From an uncultured Sulfitobacter sp. (lineage in GTDB: Bacteria; Pseudomonadota; Alphaproteobacteria; Rhodobacterales; Rhodobacteraceae): a stretch of 64,000 bases of DNA. The notes under the pieces are model-generated. The model did no database searches. It was not told where the DNA came from and was given only the letters and a program-made list of their open reading frames with translations. The stretch covers positions 62,001 to 126,000 of the forward strand of contig CAJXSZ010000004.1 of NCBI GenBank assembly GCA_913060815.1, written 5' to 3'. Position 1 is the stretch's first letter. Each line of letters starts with the position of its first letter. This document shows, in pieces, positions 49,542-59,176 of the stretch. The translations under genes were made by a program, and so were the position numbers.

Positions 49542-50269
49542 CTGGGTGTGGCTTCGTAGCCTGCGGTGAATGCCGCCCAATCGTCCGTTGCCCAATGAAG
49601 CGCGGGCACCTTTGTGCGCTCCTTGTCCAACGACCGTTGCAGCCGCGCCAGATTGCCGAACTGCCACGCGCCCTGAGGGCGCCGCCAGCATTTATCGAAA
49701 TCAATGAGCCAAACCTTGTCCTGCGCATCCAGCAATATGTTGCGGCAGTTGAGGTCGGAATGGTGGACGCCCAGATCATGCATCTGCCGCACAACGCGGC
49801 CGATGCCCGACCATACGTCATAGGGCAGGGCAGTCTGCGCCAGCCGATCGGCAAGTGTGCTGGCCCCTGCAATCTGTTGGGTTACCAGATCAGCGCGGTA
49901 GAGCAGCCCGCGCGGCACATAGCGGGCAGCGACAGGCGTAGGCACAGGCAATCCCTGTGCGTGCATCCATTCGAGGAGCGCATATTCCAGATACCCGCGG
50001 CTGCGCGCCGCGCCAGTACGCAGAAACGCATCGGTGTTTATTTTCCCGACCAAGCCGCCTCTGCGGAAAGGCCGCAGGACGAGGTCATAACCGTTTGCGT
50101 GCACAAAATGGGCGTTTCCCCTGCCTTTGGCCATCCCGCGCAGCTGCCCTTGGGACTCGTGCCAGTCGGGCTCGAAGAAGCGCGGATCAATCGCAGGCAG
50201 GACCGCACCGTTGTACCAGATGACCTGCCCGCCTGTCTCCACCCTCTGTGTGTTCTGCATTTTGTTCAT
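49538..50269 (-). CDS. Kdo kinase (KdkA)-like lipopolysaccharide kinase
   Basis: LVLRPFRRGGLVGKI, LGVHHSDLNCRNILLDAQDKVWLIDFDKC. Confidence 0.82.
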   Translation of the reverse strand: MNKMQNTQRVETGGQVIWYNGAVLPAIDPRFFEPDWHESQGQLRGMAKGRGNAHFVHANGYDLVLRPFRRGGLVGKINTDAFLRTGAARSRGYLEYALLEWMHAQGLPVPTPVAARYVPRGLLYRADLVTQQIAGASTLADRLAQTALPYDVWSGIGRVVRQMHDLGVHHSDLNCRNILLDAQDKVWLIDFDKCWRRPQGAWQFGNLARLQRSLDKERTKVPALHWATDDWAAFTAGYEATPS

Positions 50270-50290
50270 TCCGCGCTGCCCTCGCGGCCT

Positions 50291-51061
50291 TCAGGCCTCG
50301 GGTGCGGTCATGGTGCTGGCAACACTGCCGATGCCCTCGATCACCACTTCGATACGCATGCCCGCTTTGATCGGGCGCGCCCCGATGGAAGTGCCGCAGG
50401 CAATGAGATCACCGGCATTGAGCGTCATATCCTGAGACAGAAGGCGCACGATTTCAGGCGGGGTCAGGATCATGTCAGCGGCTGGATAGGACTGCCGCTC
50501 GCGATCATTCACCAGAACCTTGATCGTCAGGTCTTCCCAGGCTGCTTCGGTCTCGATCACGGGGCCAACAACACCAAAGCCGTCAAAGCTTTTTGCACGG
50601 GTCCATTGGGGGAAAGACGGATCGGCGTTCAGCACATCCAGTGAGGTGATGTCATTGATACAGGTGTAGCCAAAGATCGCATCTGTGGCCTCCTCAGCTG
50701 TTGCGTTCTTGCAGGTTTGGCCGATGACAATGCCAAGCTCCCCTTCAAACACAACGCGCCCTGCGCTGGTTGGAAGCTCGACCTCGTCATCGGGGCCTGA
50801 CAGCGCTGTGTCGGATTTGAAGAAGTAAAGTGGATTCCCGGGGTGCTCCATCCCGCCCTTTTCAGCAGCGGCTTTGAAGTTGTTCCAAAGGCCGATAAAT
50901 TTGTTCGGCACGAGCGGGGCCAGCAACGTGATGTCGGACAGCGGCACGGCAGACCCTGTTGAGGTATCAGAGCCGAGGCTTTCGCGCGGATGGAACATGT
51001 CGTCTGCGATCACACCTGTGATAACTTCTTCGTCTTTTGTTTTGCCTCTGGCCCATTTCAT
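50291..51061 (-). CDS. Fumarylacetoacetate hydrolase (FAH) family protein
   Basis: DTSTGSAVPLSDITLLAPLVPNKFIGLWNNF, FEGELGIVIG, GDLIACGTSIG. Confidence 0.9.
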   Translation of the reverse strand: MKWARGKTKDEEVITGVIADDMFHPRESLGSDTSTGSAVPLSDITLLAPLVPNKFIGLWNNFKAAAEKGGMEHPGNPLYFFKSDTALSGPDDEVELPTSAGRVVFEGELGIVIGQTCKNATAEEATDAIFGYTCINDITSLDVLNADPSFPQWTRAKSFDGFGVVGPVIETEAAWEDLTIKVLVNDRERQSYPAADMILTPPEIVRLLSQDMTLNAGDLIACGTSIGARPIKAGMRIEVVIEGIGSVASTMTAPEA

Positions 51062-51139
51062 CGTGTTGTCCTCCCTTTATGTAGCGTTGACGACACAAAT
51101 GACCGTATGCAGCGGCGTTTCAAGAGAAAACAGACTGGA

Positions 51140-52546
51140 TCAACTCTGATAACGGGTCGAGCCGCGCCTGTTTGCATCTAAAGGCAGGCTCACGTGCAGT
51201 GGCTCGTATGCGCGCTGAGCGCAATCACGGCGCGGGCAGATGTGACAGTTGATCCCGATGGGCGCGATTGCGGAGGTCTCGTCAAGGTTGAAGGGGGCTG
51301 CGTACCCGACACGGTGCACATGGGCGCGCTCACAGCCCAAGGTCACCACAAGACGGCGCCCTTGGGTGTGCCTGTTGTTGACGGGCCGGTTGGTGGTGCG
51401 GCTGATGGTGAAGAACTGGCCTGCATCGGGAAGCTCGACGAATTGCGGTACGATCACATCGGGCAATGCAAAGGCGCTGTGGATATTCCAGACGGGGCAA
51501 GAGCCGCCTTGCTCCGCCAGTGTGAAGGGTGTCGCATTGAAGCGCTTTGTGACATTGCCCGCAGTATCGATCCGCAAAAAGAAGAAAGGCACGCCCTGTG
51601 CCCCTTTGCGCTGGAGCGTGGTAAGGCGGTGGCTCACCTGCTCGAACGAGACGGCGAAATGTGTGGCGATGCGATCAATGTCGTATTTGGTCTGTTCCGC
51701 CAGATCGAAGATAGCGTCATAGGGCATCAGCAAAGCCGCTGCGAAATAGTTGGCCAATTCCACACGACACCGCGCGCGGCCTGTCTCGCTCGAGATCTCT
51801 GCATCGCTGACCAGTGTGTCCAGAAGACTGCTGCAGCTGACCAGTGCCAACACATGCGCCAACTGGAAGTTTCGGTTAATCGGGTCCAACGCCTCTGACA
51901 GTGTGACCGTGCTGCGCTCTTGATCGAAAACACGCAGGCTGTTGTTCATTGCTCCAGCCTCCGCAACGCTAACCTCTATGCCGAACGCATTTTTGAGGTG
52001 GCGTTTCAGGTTTGCAAACAGGTCCTCCACAGGGCCACCTACTGCGGCACGGGCGGCCTCTGCGGCGGCTTCCAGCTGTGGAAAGTGGTTCGCGTGATCG
52101 CGGAAAAAGTTGTGGATCGCCGTTTCAGGACGGATGGTCTGCATCTCGGCTGAAACATCGCCGCTGCTCATGCTGCGCATCGTTTCGAGAAGGGCGTGGT
52201 GATTCTTGTGGATCTGTAAAAAATACTCGACCAGCTTCGGCGTATGGTCGAGGGCTGCGCGCAATTCTGTCAGGTCGGGCTGTTGGCCTGAGAAAATCGG
52301 ATCGCGTACGCTGGCGCGCAGATCAGCCAGTTGCATCGCGGAATTGTCTTTAACCAGATTGCGCGCCTCTACGCCGTACGCATCGCTCAGCGCCAGCAGC
52401 ACCTTGACCGACAGGCTGCGCTGATTGTTTTCAAGCAGGTTCACATAGGCCGAACTCACACCCAGACGGCGGGCCATCTCGGATTGCGTATGTTTGTGAG
52501 AGTGTCTGATTTGGCGCAGCTGCGGCCCGATAAGTGTCTTTTCCAT
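51140..52546 (-). CDS. XRE-family regulator with IrrE/ImmA-like and DUF2083 regions (short-chain fatty acyl regulator type)
   Basis: N-terminal HTH LRQIRHSHKHTQSEMARRLGVSSAYVNLLENNQRSLS; C-terminal CHICPRRDCAQRA. Confidence 0.85.
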   Translation of the reverse strand: MEKTLIGPQLRQIRHSHKHTQSEMARRLGVSSAYVNLLENNQRSLSVKVLLALSDAYGVEARNLVKDNSAMQLADLRASVRDPIFSGQQPDLTELRAALDHTPKLVEYFLQIHKNHHALLETMRSMSSGDVSAEMQTIRPETAIHNFFRDHANHFPQLEAAAEAARAAVGGPVEDLFANLKRHLKNAFGIEVSVAEAGAMNNSLRVFDQERSTVTLSEALDPINRNFQLAHVLALVSCSSLLDTLVSDAEISSETGRARCRVELANYFAAALLMPYDAIFDLAEQTKYDIDRIATHFAVSFEQVSHRLTTLQRKGAQGVPFFFLRIDTAGNVTKRFNATPFTLAEQGGSCPVWNIHSAFALPDVIVPQFVELPDAGQFFTISRTTNRPVNNRHTQGRRLVVTLGCERAHVHRVGYAAPFNLDETSAIAPIGINCHICPRRDCAQRAYEPLHVSLPLDANRRGSTRYQS

Positions 52547-52573
52547 ATTAACAACATTACAAAATATTTATTT

Positions 52574-52635
52574 GTTAGCGCAAGATATAACACCAAAACG
52601 CGATTAAGCGTGAAATATTATTTCGCGCTGCTAAC
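52574..52635. promoter_or_regulatory. AT-rich divergent control region with nested inverted repeats
   Basis: GTTAGCGC (52574-52581) vs GCGCtgCTAAC (52625-52635); ACGC-gattaa-GCGT (52598-52611). Confidence 0.35.
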
Positions 52636-52712
52636 TGATGTGGCAATAAGATGACAAAAAACGCGACAAAAAGATACTTAAGCACATGATATGTTCTCGG
52701 GAGGAACTTCTA

Positions 52713-53687
52713 ATGATTAACAACTTCACACGTCGAATCGCATTGGCGACTGCCGCGTCAGCGGCCCTAATGGCTGCGTTGCCAGCAGCAGCCGCCGACT
52801 GGAAACCGCAAAAGCCTGTTGAAATGGTAATCATGGCGGGACAGGGCGGCGGCGCTGACCGTCTGGCACGTCTGTTCCAGTCGATCATCCAGAAAGAAAA
52901 GCTGTCTGCCATGCCTGTTCTGCCTGTGAACAAGGGTGGCGGTTCGGGTGCAGAAGCGCTGCGCTACCTCAAGGACAAAGAGGGTGACAACCATACGATT
53001 ATGGCTACCCTGAACAGCTATTACACAACGCCACTGCGGACTGACATCGGTGTGAATATCGAAGATTTCACGCCCATCGCGCGCATGGCAATCGATACCT
53101 TTGTGCTGTGGGTCAACGCTGATAGCGATATCCAGAACCTTGATGACTACGTTGCGGCGGTAAAAGCGGCGGGTGGCGCATGGAAGATGGGCGGCACGGG
53201 CACGGGTCAGGAAGACAGCCTTGTGACCTCCATGCTCGAGACAGAGTTCGGCCTCGACATCACATATGTGCCCTTCAAAGGGGGCGGGGACGTTGCCAAA
53301 AACCTCGTCGGCGGTCACATTGAATCTTCTGTGAATAACCCGTCCGAGGCGCTGGGCTTTTATCAGGCGGGTAAGTTGCGCCCCATCGCGGCCTTTACCC
53401 CTGACCGCATCAACGTCTTCCCCGACACGCCAACGATGACAGAGCTGGGCCACGAGCTGGTCTACTCCATGCAGCGTTCGTTTGTAGCACCCAAGGGCAT
53501 GGACCCCGAAGCGGTCGCTTACTACGTCGGGATGTTCGAGGGTCTGAACGCCAATGACGAGTGGCAGACATACACCTCCGAGAAGGCGCTCAATGCCGAC
53601 TTCCTGACAGGTGATGATCTGCAAGCCTACTTCCTCCAGGAGCGTGACAAGCACAGCGAATTGCTGAGCGCGAGCGAAGGCTCCTAA
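52713..53687 (+). CDS. tctC: Tripartite tricarboxylate transporter substrate-binding protein
   Basis: Signal peptide, Bug/TctC sequence WKPQKPVEMVIMAGQGGGADRLARLFQSII; followed by tctB, tctA. Confidence 0.88.
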   Translation: MINNFTRRIALATAASAALMAALPAAAADWKPQKPVEMVIMAGQGGGADRLARLFQSIIQKEKLSAMPVLPVNKGGGSGAEALRYLKDKEGDNHTIMATLNSYYTTPLRTDIGVNIEDFTPIARMAIDTFVLWVNADSDIQNLDDYVAAVKAAGGAWKMGGTGTGQEDSLVTSMLETEFGLDITYVPFKGGGDVAKNLVGGHIESSVNNPSEALGFYQAGKLRPIAAFTPDRINVFPDTPTMTELGHELVYSMQRSFVAPKGMDPEAVAYYVGMFEGLNANDEWQTYTSEKALNADFLTGDDLQAYFLQERDKHSELLSASEGS

Positions 53688-53712
53688 GCCACCGCTTTCA
53701 TGTCAATCTTAG

Positions 53713-53740
53713 GGGCGCAGGGGGTATACTCTGCGCCCTT
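53713..53740 (+). promoter_or_regulatory. Intercistronic hairpin between tctC and tctB
   Basis: GGGCGCAG (53713-53720) - ggggtatact - CTGCGCCC (53731-53738) then TTAAT. Confidence 0.65.
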
Positions 53741-53764
53741 AATCATCAGAAAGAAGACTGTTTT

Positions 53765-54256
53765 ATGTTGCTGGCGGATCGTCTCATTGCTTTGGGCCTG
53801 ATGGCTCTTTCGGCTTATTTCATGTGGCACGCGACTGTCCTGCCCATCGGGTGGAACGGTATGACCGGCGGTCCGGGCGGCGGGGCATTCCCGTTCTGGC
53901 TGTCGGCGATTATGTTTGTTGTCGCGGGTGCGATCCTTGTGCGCTCTTACCGTGGGCAGATCGAATACGATCCAACCTTCTTTGATCCCGAGACTTTGCG
54001 CTCGGTTGTTCTGGTTGTCGTGGTCTTGGTCATTACCGTGGCGCTCATTCCGATTGTGGGTGCCTACATTGCCCTGCCGCTGTTCCTGCTTTGGTACCTC
54101 AAGGTGTTCGGCAAACACGGGTGGACGCTCACGCTGATCCTGACGGTTTGCACGCCTGTGTTCTTGTTCTTCTTCTTCGAGGTCACGCTGAAAATTCTGT
54201 TGCCCAAGGGCATGACAGAGCCCTTCTTCATCCCGCTTTACGCGCGCTTTTTCTAA
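53765..54256 (+). CDS. tctB: Tripartite tricarboxylate transporter TctB family protein
   Basis: Four hydrophobic segments; GGPGGGAFPFWLSAIM. Confidence 0.85.
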   Translation: MLLADRLIALGLMALSAYFMWHATVLPIGWNGMTGGPGGGAFPFWLSAIMFVVAGAILVRSYRGQIEYDPTFFDPETLRSVVLVVVVLVITVALIPIVGAYIALPLFLLWYLKVFGKHGWTLTLILTVCTPVFLFFFFEVTLKILLPKGMTEPFFIPLYARFF

Positions 54257-54268
54257 GGGGCCCGACAC

Positions 54269-55789
54269 ATGGAATTGCTCGGTTATCTCGCGGACGGTTT
54301 TGCCACGTCTTTGTCGCCGCTGAACCTGTTCATCGTTCTGATGGGCGTAACTGCGGGTCTGTTTATTGGTGCGATGCCGGGGCTGGGATCGGTCAACGGT
54401 GTGGCGATTGTACTGCCGTTGACGTTTATCGTGCCGCCCTCATCGGCGATCATTCTGCTGGCGGCGATATATTACGGCGCCATGTACGGCGGCGCGATCA
54501 GCTCGATCCTGCTGGGCATACCGGGGGCCTCGACGGCGGTGGCCACGACCTTTGACGGCAGGCCGATGGCCCAACAGGGCAAAGCAGGGCTGGCCCTTAT
54601 TGCGGCGGCTTGTGCGTCCTTCATTGGTGGCACCGTGTCAGTTGTACTTTTTACGCTATTCGCCGCACCGCTTGCGGATGTGGCGCTGGCCTTTGGCCCT
54701 GCGGAAGAGTTCGCGCTTGTACTTTTGGCCTTCACCACGTTTGTCGGTTTGGGCGGCGATGATATCCTTAAGACTATTATGATGATCTGCCTTGGTCTTG
54801 CGCTCTCCACTGTCGGGCTTGACCTCATCTCGGGCCAGCCGCGTCTGGTGTTCTTTGACCAGCCCGGCTTCTATTCCGGCATCAGCTTTCTGGTGCTGGC
54901 GATTGGCGTCTACGGGATTGGTGAAATCCTTTATACCATCGAGACGCAGAAGGCCGCGCCGCAGGTCACGCCTGCGAAATTGACATTCAAAGAGCTTTGG
55001 TACGGCATCAAAGAAATCAACAAGATGTGGAAAACCCTCAGCTTCGGCTCGATCATGGGGTTCTTTGTCGGCATGTTGCCTGCCGCAGGCGCAACCCCTG
55101 CGGCGCTGATGTCCTATGGCATCGCCAAGTTGATGTCGAAGCAGCCCGAGAAATTCGGCAAGGGCGCGATTGAAGGTGTGGTAGCGCCTGAAACAGCCAA
55201 TAACGCCGCCTCCACGGGCTCACTGCTGCCGATGCTGACGCTTGGTATTCCCGGCTCGCCTACAACGGCGCTGCTGCTGGGCGGTATGGTGATGTGGGGG
55301 CTGGTACCTGGCCCGATGTTGTTCATTGAACAGCCCGACTTTGTCTGGGGCCTGATCTCGTCGCTCTACACCGCGAACCTTGCCGCCGTTCTGGTGAACC
55401 TCGCGCTGATCCCTGTGTTTGTCTGGGCGCTGCGGATGCCGTTCACTGTGCTGTGCTCCATGGTTTTTGTGCTGTGTCTTGTGGGCGGCTACGCGCCGAG
55501 CCAGAAGATGCACGACGTCTGGCTCATCGTGGGCTTCGGCGTTGGCGGCTATTTATTGCGCAAAGCCGATTATCCTATGGCACCACTGGTGCTGGCGCTG
55601 GTGCTCGGGCCCCTGATGGAAAAGAGCTTTCGCCAGACGCTGATCGCTGAGCAGGGCAACGTCATGGCATTCGTTGAGCGGCCGCTTTCGGGCACATTCA
55701 TTGCAATCTCTGTGGTGTTCTTCCTGCTGCCGCTGGTAAAACACGTCAAAGCATGGCTTGGCCGCGCGCCATCGCCTACCAATAATTAA
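54269..55789 (+). CDS. tctA: Tripartite tricarboxylate transporter large permease
   Basis: GAMPGLGSVNGVAIVLPLTF, MYGGAISSILLGIPGASTAVATTFDG. Confidence 0.95.
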   Translation: MELLGYLADGFATSLSPLNLFIVLMGVTAGLFIGAMPGLGSVNGVAIVLPLTFIVPPSSAIILLAAIYYGAMYGGAISSILLGIPGASTAVATTFDGRPMAQQGKAGLALIAAACASFIGGTVSVVLFTLFAAPLADVALAFGPAEEFALVLLAFTTFVGLGGDDILKTIMMICLGLALSTVGLDLISGQPRLVFFDQPGFYSGISFLVLAIGVYGIGEILYTIETQKAAPQVTPAKLTFKELWYGIKEINKMWKTLSFGSIMGFFVGMLPAAGATPAALMSYGIAKLMSKQPEKFGKGAIEGVVAPETANNAASTGSLLPMLTLGIPGSPTTALLLGGMVMWGLVPGPMLFIEQPDFVWGLISSLYTANLAAVLVNLALIPVFVWALRMPFTVLCSMVFVLCLVGGYAPSQKMHDVWLIVGFGVGGYLLRKADYPMAPLVLALVLGPLMEKSFRQTLIAEQGNVMAFVERPLSGTFIAISVVFFLLPLVKHVKAWLGRAPSPTNN

Positions 55790-55810
55790 GACTGAATAAG
55801 GACTACTGTC

Positions 55811-57337
55811 ATGGAAACGACACTCAAAGCGCTCATTGCCACCCATGCAGGGGACGCGCCTGCGATTGGCGCACCGGGGCGCGACTGGCTCACGTATGAC
55901 GGTCTGCGCAGCCTTGCGGCAGAAGTCGCGAAAAGCCTCAATGGCATGGGCATTGATGCGGCCGACCGCGTTGCGATCGTACTTCCCAACGGTCCTGAAA
56001 TGGCTGCGGCCTTTGCCACAGTGGCACAGGCGGCGACCACCGCACCGCTTAACCCCGCCTACCGCGAGGAGGAGTACGCCTTCTACCTCGAAGACCTGAA
56101 ATCCAAGGCGCTTCTGGTGGCCGAAGGATATGACGGCCCTGCCTATGCTGCGGCGAAAGGGTTGGGAATGAACGTCATTCGCCTGCATGTGCCCGAGGGC
56201 GCGCCAGCGGGATATTTCACGCTGTCCTCTGATATGACGGGCTCTGCAGACCGCGCGCCCACAGCCGATGATGTTGCCTTGATCCTGCACACATCGGGCA
56301 CCACATCTCGCCCAAAAATCGTACCGCTGTTGCAATCCAATGTTGCGGCGTCGGCCCAGCATATTCAGGCCTCCCTCAAACTGACGGAGGCGGATCGCTG
56401 CATGAATGTCATGCCGCTTTTCCACATCCACGGTCTGATCGCCGCCGTCGCGGCATCGCTGTCCTCTGGTGCCGCAATCTGGTGCGCGCCGGGCTTTGAC
56501 GCGCTCAAGTTCTTTAGCTGGATGAAAGAGGCACAGCCCACGTGGTACACGGCCGTGCCCACCATGCATCAAGCGATCCTGTCACGCGCAGGCCGCAACG
56601 CTGATGTCATCAAAGACACGCCGCTGCGCTTCTTGCGCTCCTCTTCGGCGAGCCTTCCAGCCCAAGTCATGGTGGCCCTGAACGAGACGTTCAATGCGCC
56701 TGTGGTAGAGGCCTATGGCATGACCGAGGCAGCGCATCAGATGGCCTGTAACCCGCTGGAATCCGGCACCCAGAAACCCGGTGCTGTCGGCATCCCCGCT
56801 GGTCCCGCCATGCGCATCGCCCATGAGACGGAGAACCGCCTGATCGACGGCACGGGGGAGGTCTGCATCTCTGGTCCCAACGTGACCCCGGGCTATGAGA
56901 GCAACCCTGACGCCAATGCCAAGAACTTCTTTGAGGCCGAGGGCGCGCGCTGGTTCCGCACGGGCGATCAAGGTGCGTTTGATGAGGAGGGCTACCTGCA
57001 CCTGACGGGCCGCCTCAAGGAGATCATCAACCGTGGGGGCGAGAAGATCAGCCCGCTGGAGGTCGATGGTGTGCTGCTGGACCACGCGGAGATCGCACAG
57101 GTCGTCACCTTCGCGCTGCCGCATCCGAAACTGGGCGAGGAAGTCGCGGCTGCCGTGGTGCTGACCGAGGGATCGACGGCGACAGAGAAGGACATCCGCG
57201 CCTTCGCCGCCGAGCGCATGGCCGATTTCAAGGTCCCGCGCAAAGTCATCATTATGGACGAGATCCCCAAAGGGGCCACAGGCAAGATGCAGCGCATCGG
57301 GCTGGCCGAAAAGCTCGGTCTGGTCGAGGGAGCATAG
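55811..57337 (+). CDS. AMP-dependent acyl-CoA synthetase
   Basis: LILHTSGTTSRPKIVPLLQSN, GYLHLTGRLKEIINRGGEKISPLEVD. Confidence 0.9.
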   Translation: METTLKALIATHAGDAPAIGAPGRDWLTYDGLRSLAAEVAKSLNGMGIDAADRVAIVLPNGPEMAAAFATVAQAATTAPLNPAYREEEYAFYLEDLKSKALLVAEGYDGPAYAAAKGLGMNVIRLHVPEGAPAGYFTLSSDMTGSADRAPTADDVALILHTSGTTSRPKIVPLLQSNVAASAQHIQASLKLTEADRCMNVMPLFHIHGLIAAVAASLSSGAAIWCAPGFDALKFFSWMKEAQPTWYTAVPTMHQAILSRAGRNADVIKDTPLRFLRSSSASLPAQVMVALNETFNAPVVEAYGMTEAAHQMACNPLESGTQKPGAVGIPAGPAMRIAHETENRLIDGTGEVCISGPNVTPGYESNPDANAKNFFEAEGARWFRTGDQGAFDEEGYLHLTGRLKEIINRGGEKISPLEVDGVLLDHAEIAQVVTFALPHPKLGEEVAAAVVLTEGSTATEKDIRAFAAERMADFKVPRKVIIMDEIPKGATGKMQRIGLAEKLGLVEGA

Positions 57338-57340
57338 ACC

Positions 57341-58324
57341 ATGAAGATTTGTGTATTCGGTGCGGGCGCCATTGGCGGCTACATGGGCGTCAAACTGGCG
57401 CAAGCTGGTGCAGACGTGAGCCTTGTGGCGCGCGGACCGCATCTGGCGGCAATGCAGGAAAACGGCCTGACGCTAATCGAGGAAGACGGCGCGCCACAGA
57501 CGGTAAAGGTGCGCGCAAGCGACAATGCCGCTGATCTGGGGCCGCAGGACTATGTGATTGTCACGCTCAAAGCGCATTCGGTCCCGCCCGTTGTGCCGCA
57601 GATGCAGCCGCTGATTGGTGAGAACACGACGATTGTAAGCGGTGTGAATGGCGTGCCGTGGTGGTACTTCCACAAGATCGGCACCGAACTAGAGGGCACG
57701 CGCCTCGAGACGGTCGATCCGGGCAATGCGCAATGGGACGGCTTTGGCCCCGACCGTGTTTTGGGCTGTGTCGTCTATCCGGCGGCTGAGGTCCCCGAAC
57801 CCGGCGTGATCAAACATATCGAGGGCAACCGCTTTAGTCTTGGTGAGCCTGACGGGAGCAAATCCGAGCGGGCACTGGCGCTGTCCAAAGCGCTGTCGGC
57901 GGCAGGTCTCAAAGCCCCGGTGCGCCCGCGCTTGCGCGACGAGATCTGGGTCAAGCTCTGGGGTAATCTCTCTTTCAATCCGATCTCCGCGCTGACCCAT
58001 GCCACGCTTGATGTGTTGTGTACGGATGAAGGTACACGCCCCGTTGCGCGCAACATGATGCTTGAGGCGCAGGCGATTGCCGAAAAGCTCGGCGTGAAGT
58101 TCCCTATCGACGTGGAGCGGCGTATCGACGGGGGTGCCGCCGTGGGCGCGCATCGCACATCGATGCTCCAAGACCTTGATCAGGGCCGTCCCATGGAGAT
58201 CGACGCGCTCGTAGGCTCGGTTCAGGAACTTGGGCGCGTCACAGATACCCCAACGCCAACGATTGATACGGTGCTGGCGCTGATCAAATTGCGGGGCCGC
58301 TCCGCTGGTCTCTATAGCGGCTAA
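57341..58324 (+). CDS. 2-dehydropantoate 2-reductase family protein (ApbA/PanE-like)
   Basis: MKICVFGAGAIGGYMGVKLAQAGADVSLVARG; WVKLWGNLSFNPISALT. Confidence 0.88.
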   Translation: MKICVFGAGAIGGYMGVKLAQAGADVSLVARGPHLAAMQENGLTLIEEDGAPQTVKVRASDNAADLGPQDYVIVTLKAHSVPPVVPQMQPLIGENTTIVSGVNGVPWWYFHKIGTELEGTRLETVDPGNAQWDGFGPDRVLGCVVYPAAEVPEPGVIKHIEGNRFSLGEPDGSKSERALALSKALSAAGLKAPVRPRLRDEIWVKLWGNLSFNPISALTHATLDVLCTDEGTRPVARNMMLEAQAIAEKLGVKFPIDVERRIDGGAAVGAHRTSMLQDLDQGRPMEIDALVGSVQELGRVTDTPTPTIDTVLALIKLRGRSAGLYSG

Positions 58325-58339
58325 AGAAAGGCCCACGCC

Positions 58340-59176
58340 ATGAGCATCAAGAACATCCTCGTCGCCTATAACGGCCTGCCCGGATCGGAATCTGCCCTGT
58401 CGGGGGCGGTGCTGATGCAGCAGTTTTTCGATGCCCATGTGACGGGCCTGTTTGCACATGGCAATCCGTTCCTGTCGCGCCAGATCAGCCGCGCGTGGAT
58501 GCCGCGCAAGGTGCAGGACGCGATCATCGAGGCCGCCGACAGCCCCACCGCGGAAATCCAGCAGAAATTCCATGAGGCCTGTAAGGACGTCCCGCAGGAC
58601 AAGCTGCATTGGATCGACAGTGGCGGCTCGGTCCAGCGGACGGTTGCGCGCTATGCGCGGTTGTTTGATCTGACGGTGCTCGGCATGCATGAGGCCAACG
58701 TAGATGCCAACATGAGCCATATTGAAATCCACCCTGACCGCGTGGCCTTTGACAGCGGGCGGCCAGTGATGACCTTCCCTGCCAATTATGAGGGCAAAGT
58801 CTTCAACGGCCGCGCTGTCGTGGCGTGGGACGGAGGGCGCGCGGCGGCGCGTGCGTTGGCCGATGCGATGCAAATTCTCGAGAACGAAGCCGAGGTCGAA
58901 ATCGTCTCTGTCGGGCGCTCCCCGCTGGCGGATTCGATGCCGGGAATTGATGTGGGGATGGTGCTTGATCGTCACGATGTGAATGTGACCCTGACCGAGC
59001 TTCCGCGCACACGGCAGCCCATCGCGGACACGCTGGTGGATCATTGTGAAAAGACAGGGGCCAGCCTGCTGGTCATGGGGGCGTATGAGCATTCGCCGCT
59101 GCGCGAAGGGCTGATCGGCGGCGTGACCCACGACATCGCTCTGCGCGCCAAGCTGCCCGTGTTGATGAGCCACTGA
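58340..59176 (+). CDS. Universal stress protein family (tandem domain length)
   Basis: KNILVAYNGLPGSESALSGAV, GASLLVMGAYEHSPLREGLIGGVTHDIAL. Confidence 0.85.
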   Translation: MSIKNILVAYNGLPGSESALSGAVLMQQFFDAHVTGLFAHGNPFLSRQISRAWMPRKVQDAIIEAADSPTAEIQQKFHEACKDVPQDKLHWIDSGGSVQRTVARYARLFDLTVLGMHEANVDANMSHIEIHPDRVAFDSGRPVMTFPANYEGKVFNGRAVVAWDGGRAAARALADAMQILENEAEVEIVSVGRSPLADSMPGIDVGMVLDRHDVNVTLTELPRTRQPIADTLVDHCEKTGASLLVMGAYEHSPLREGLIGGVTHDIALRAKLPVLMSH

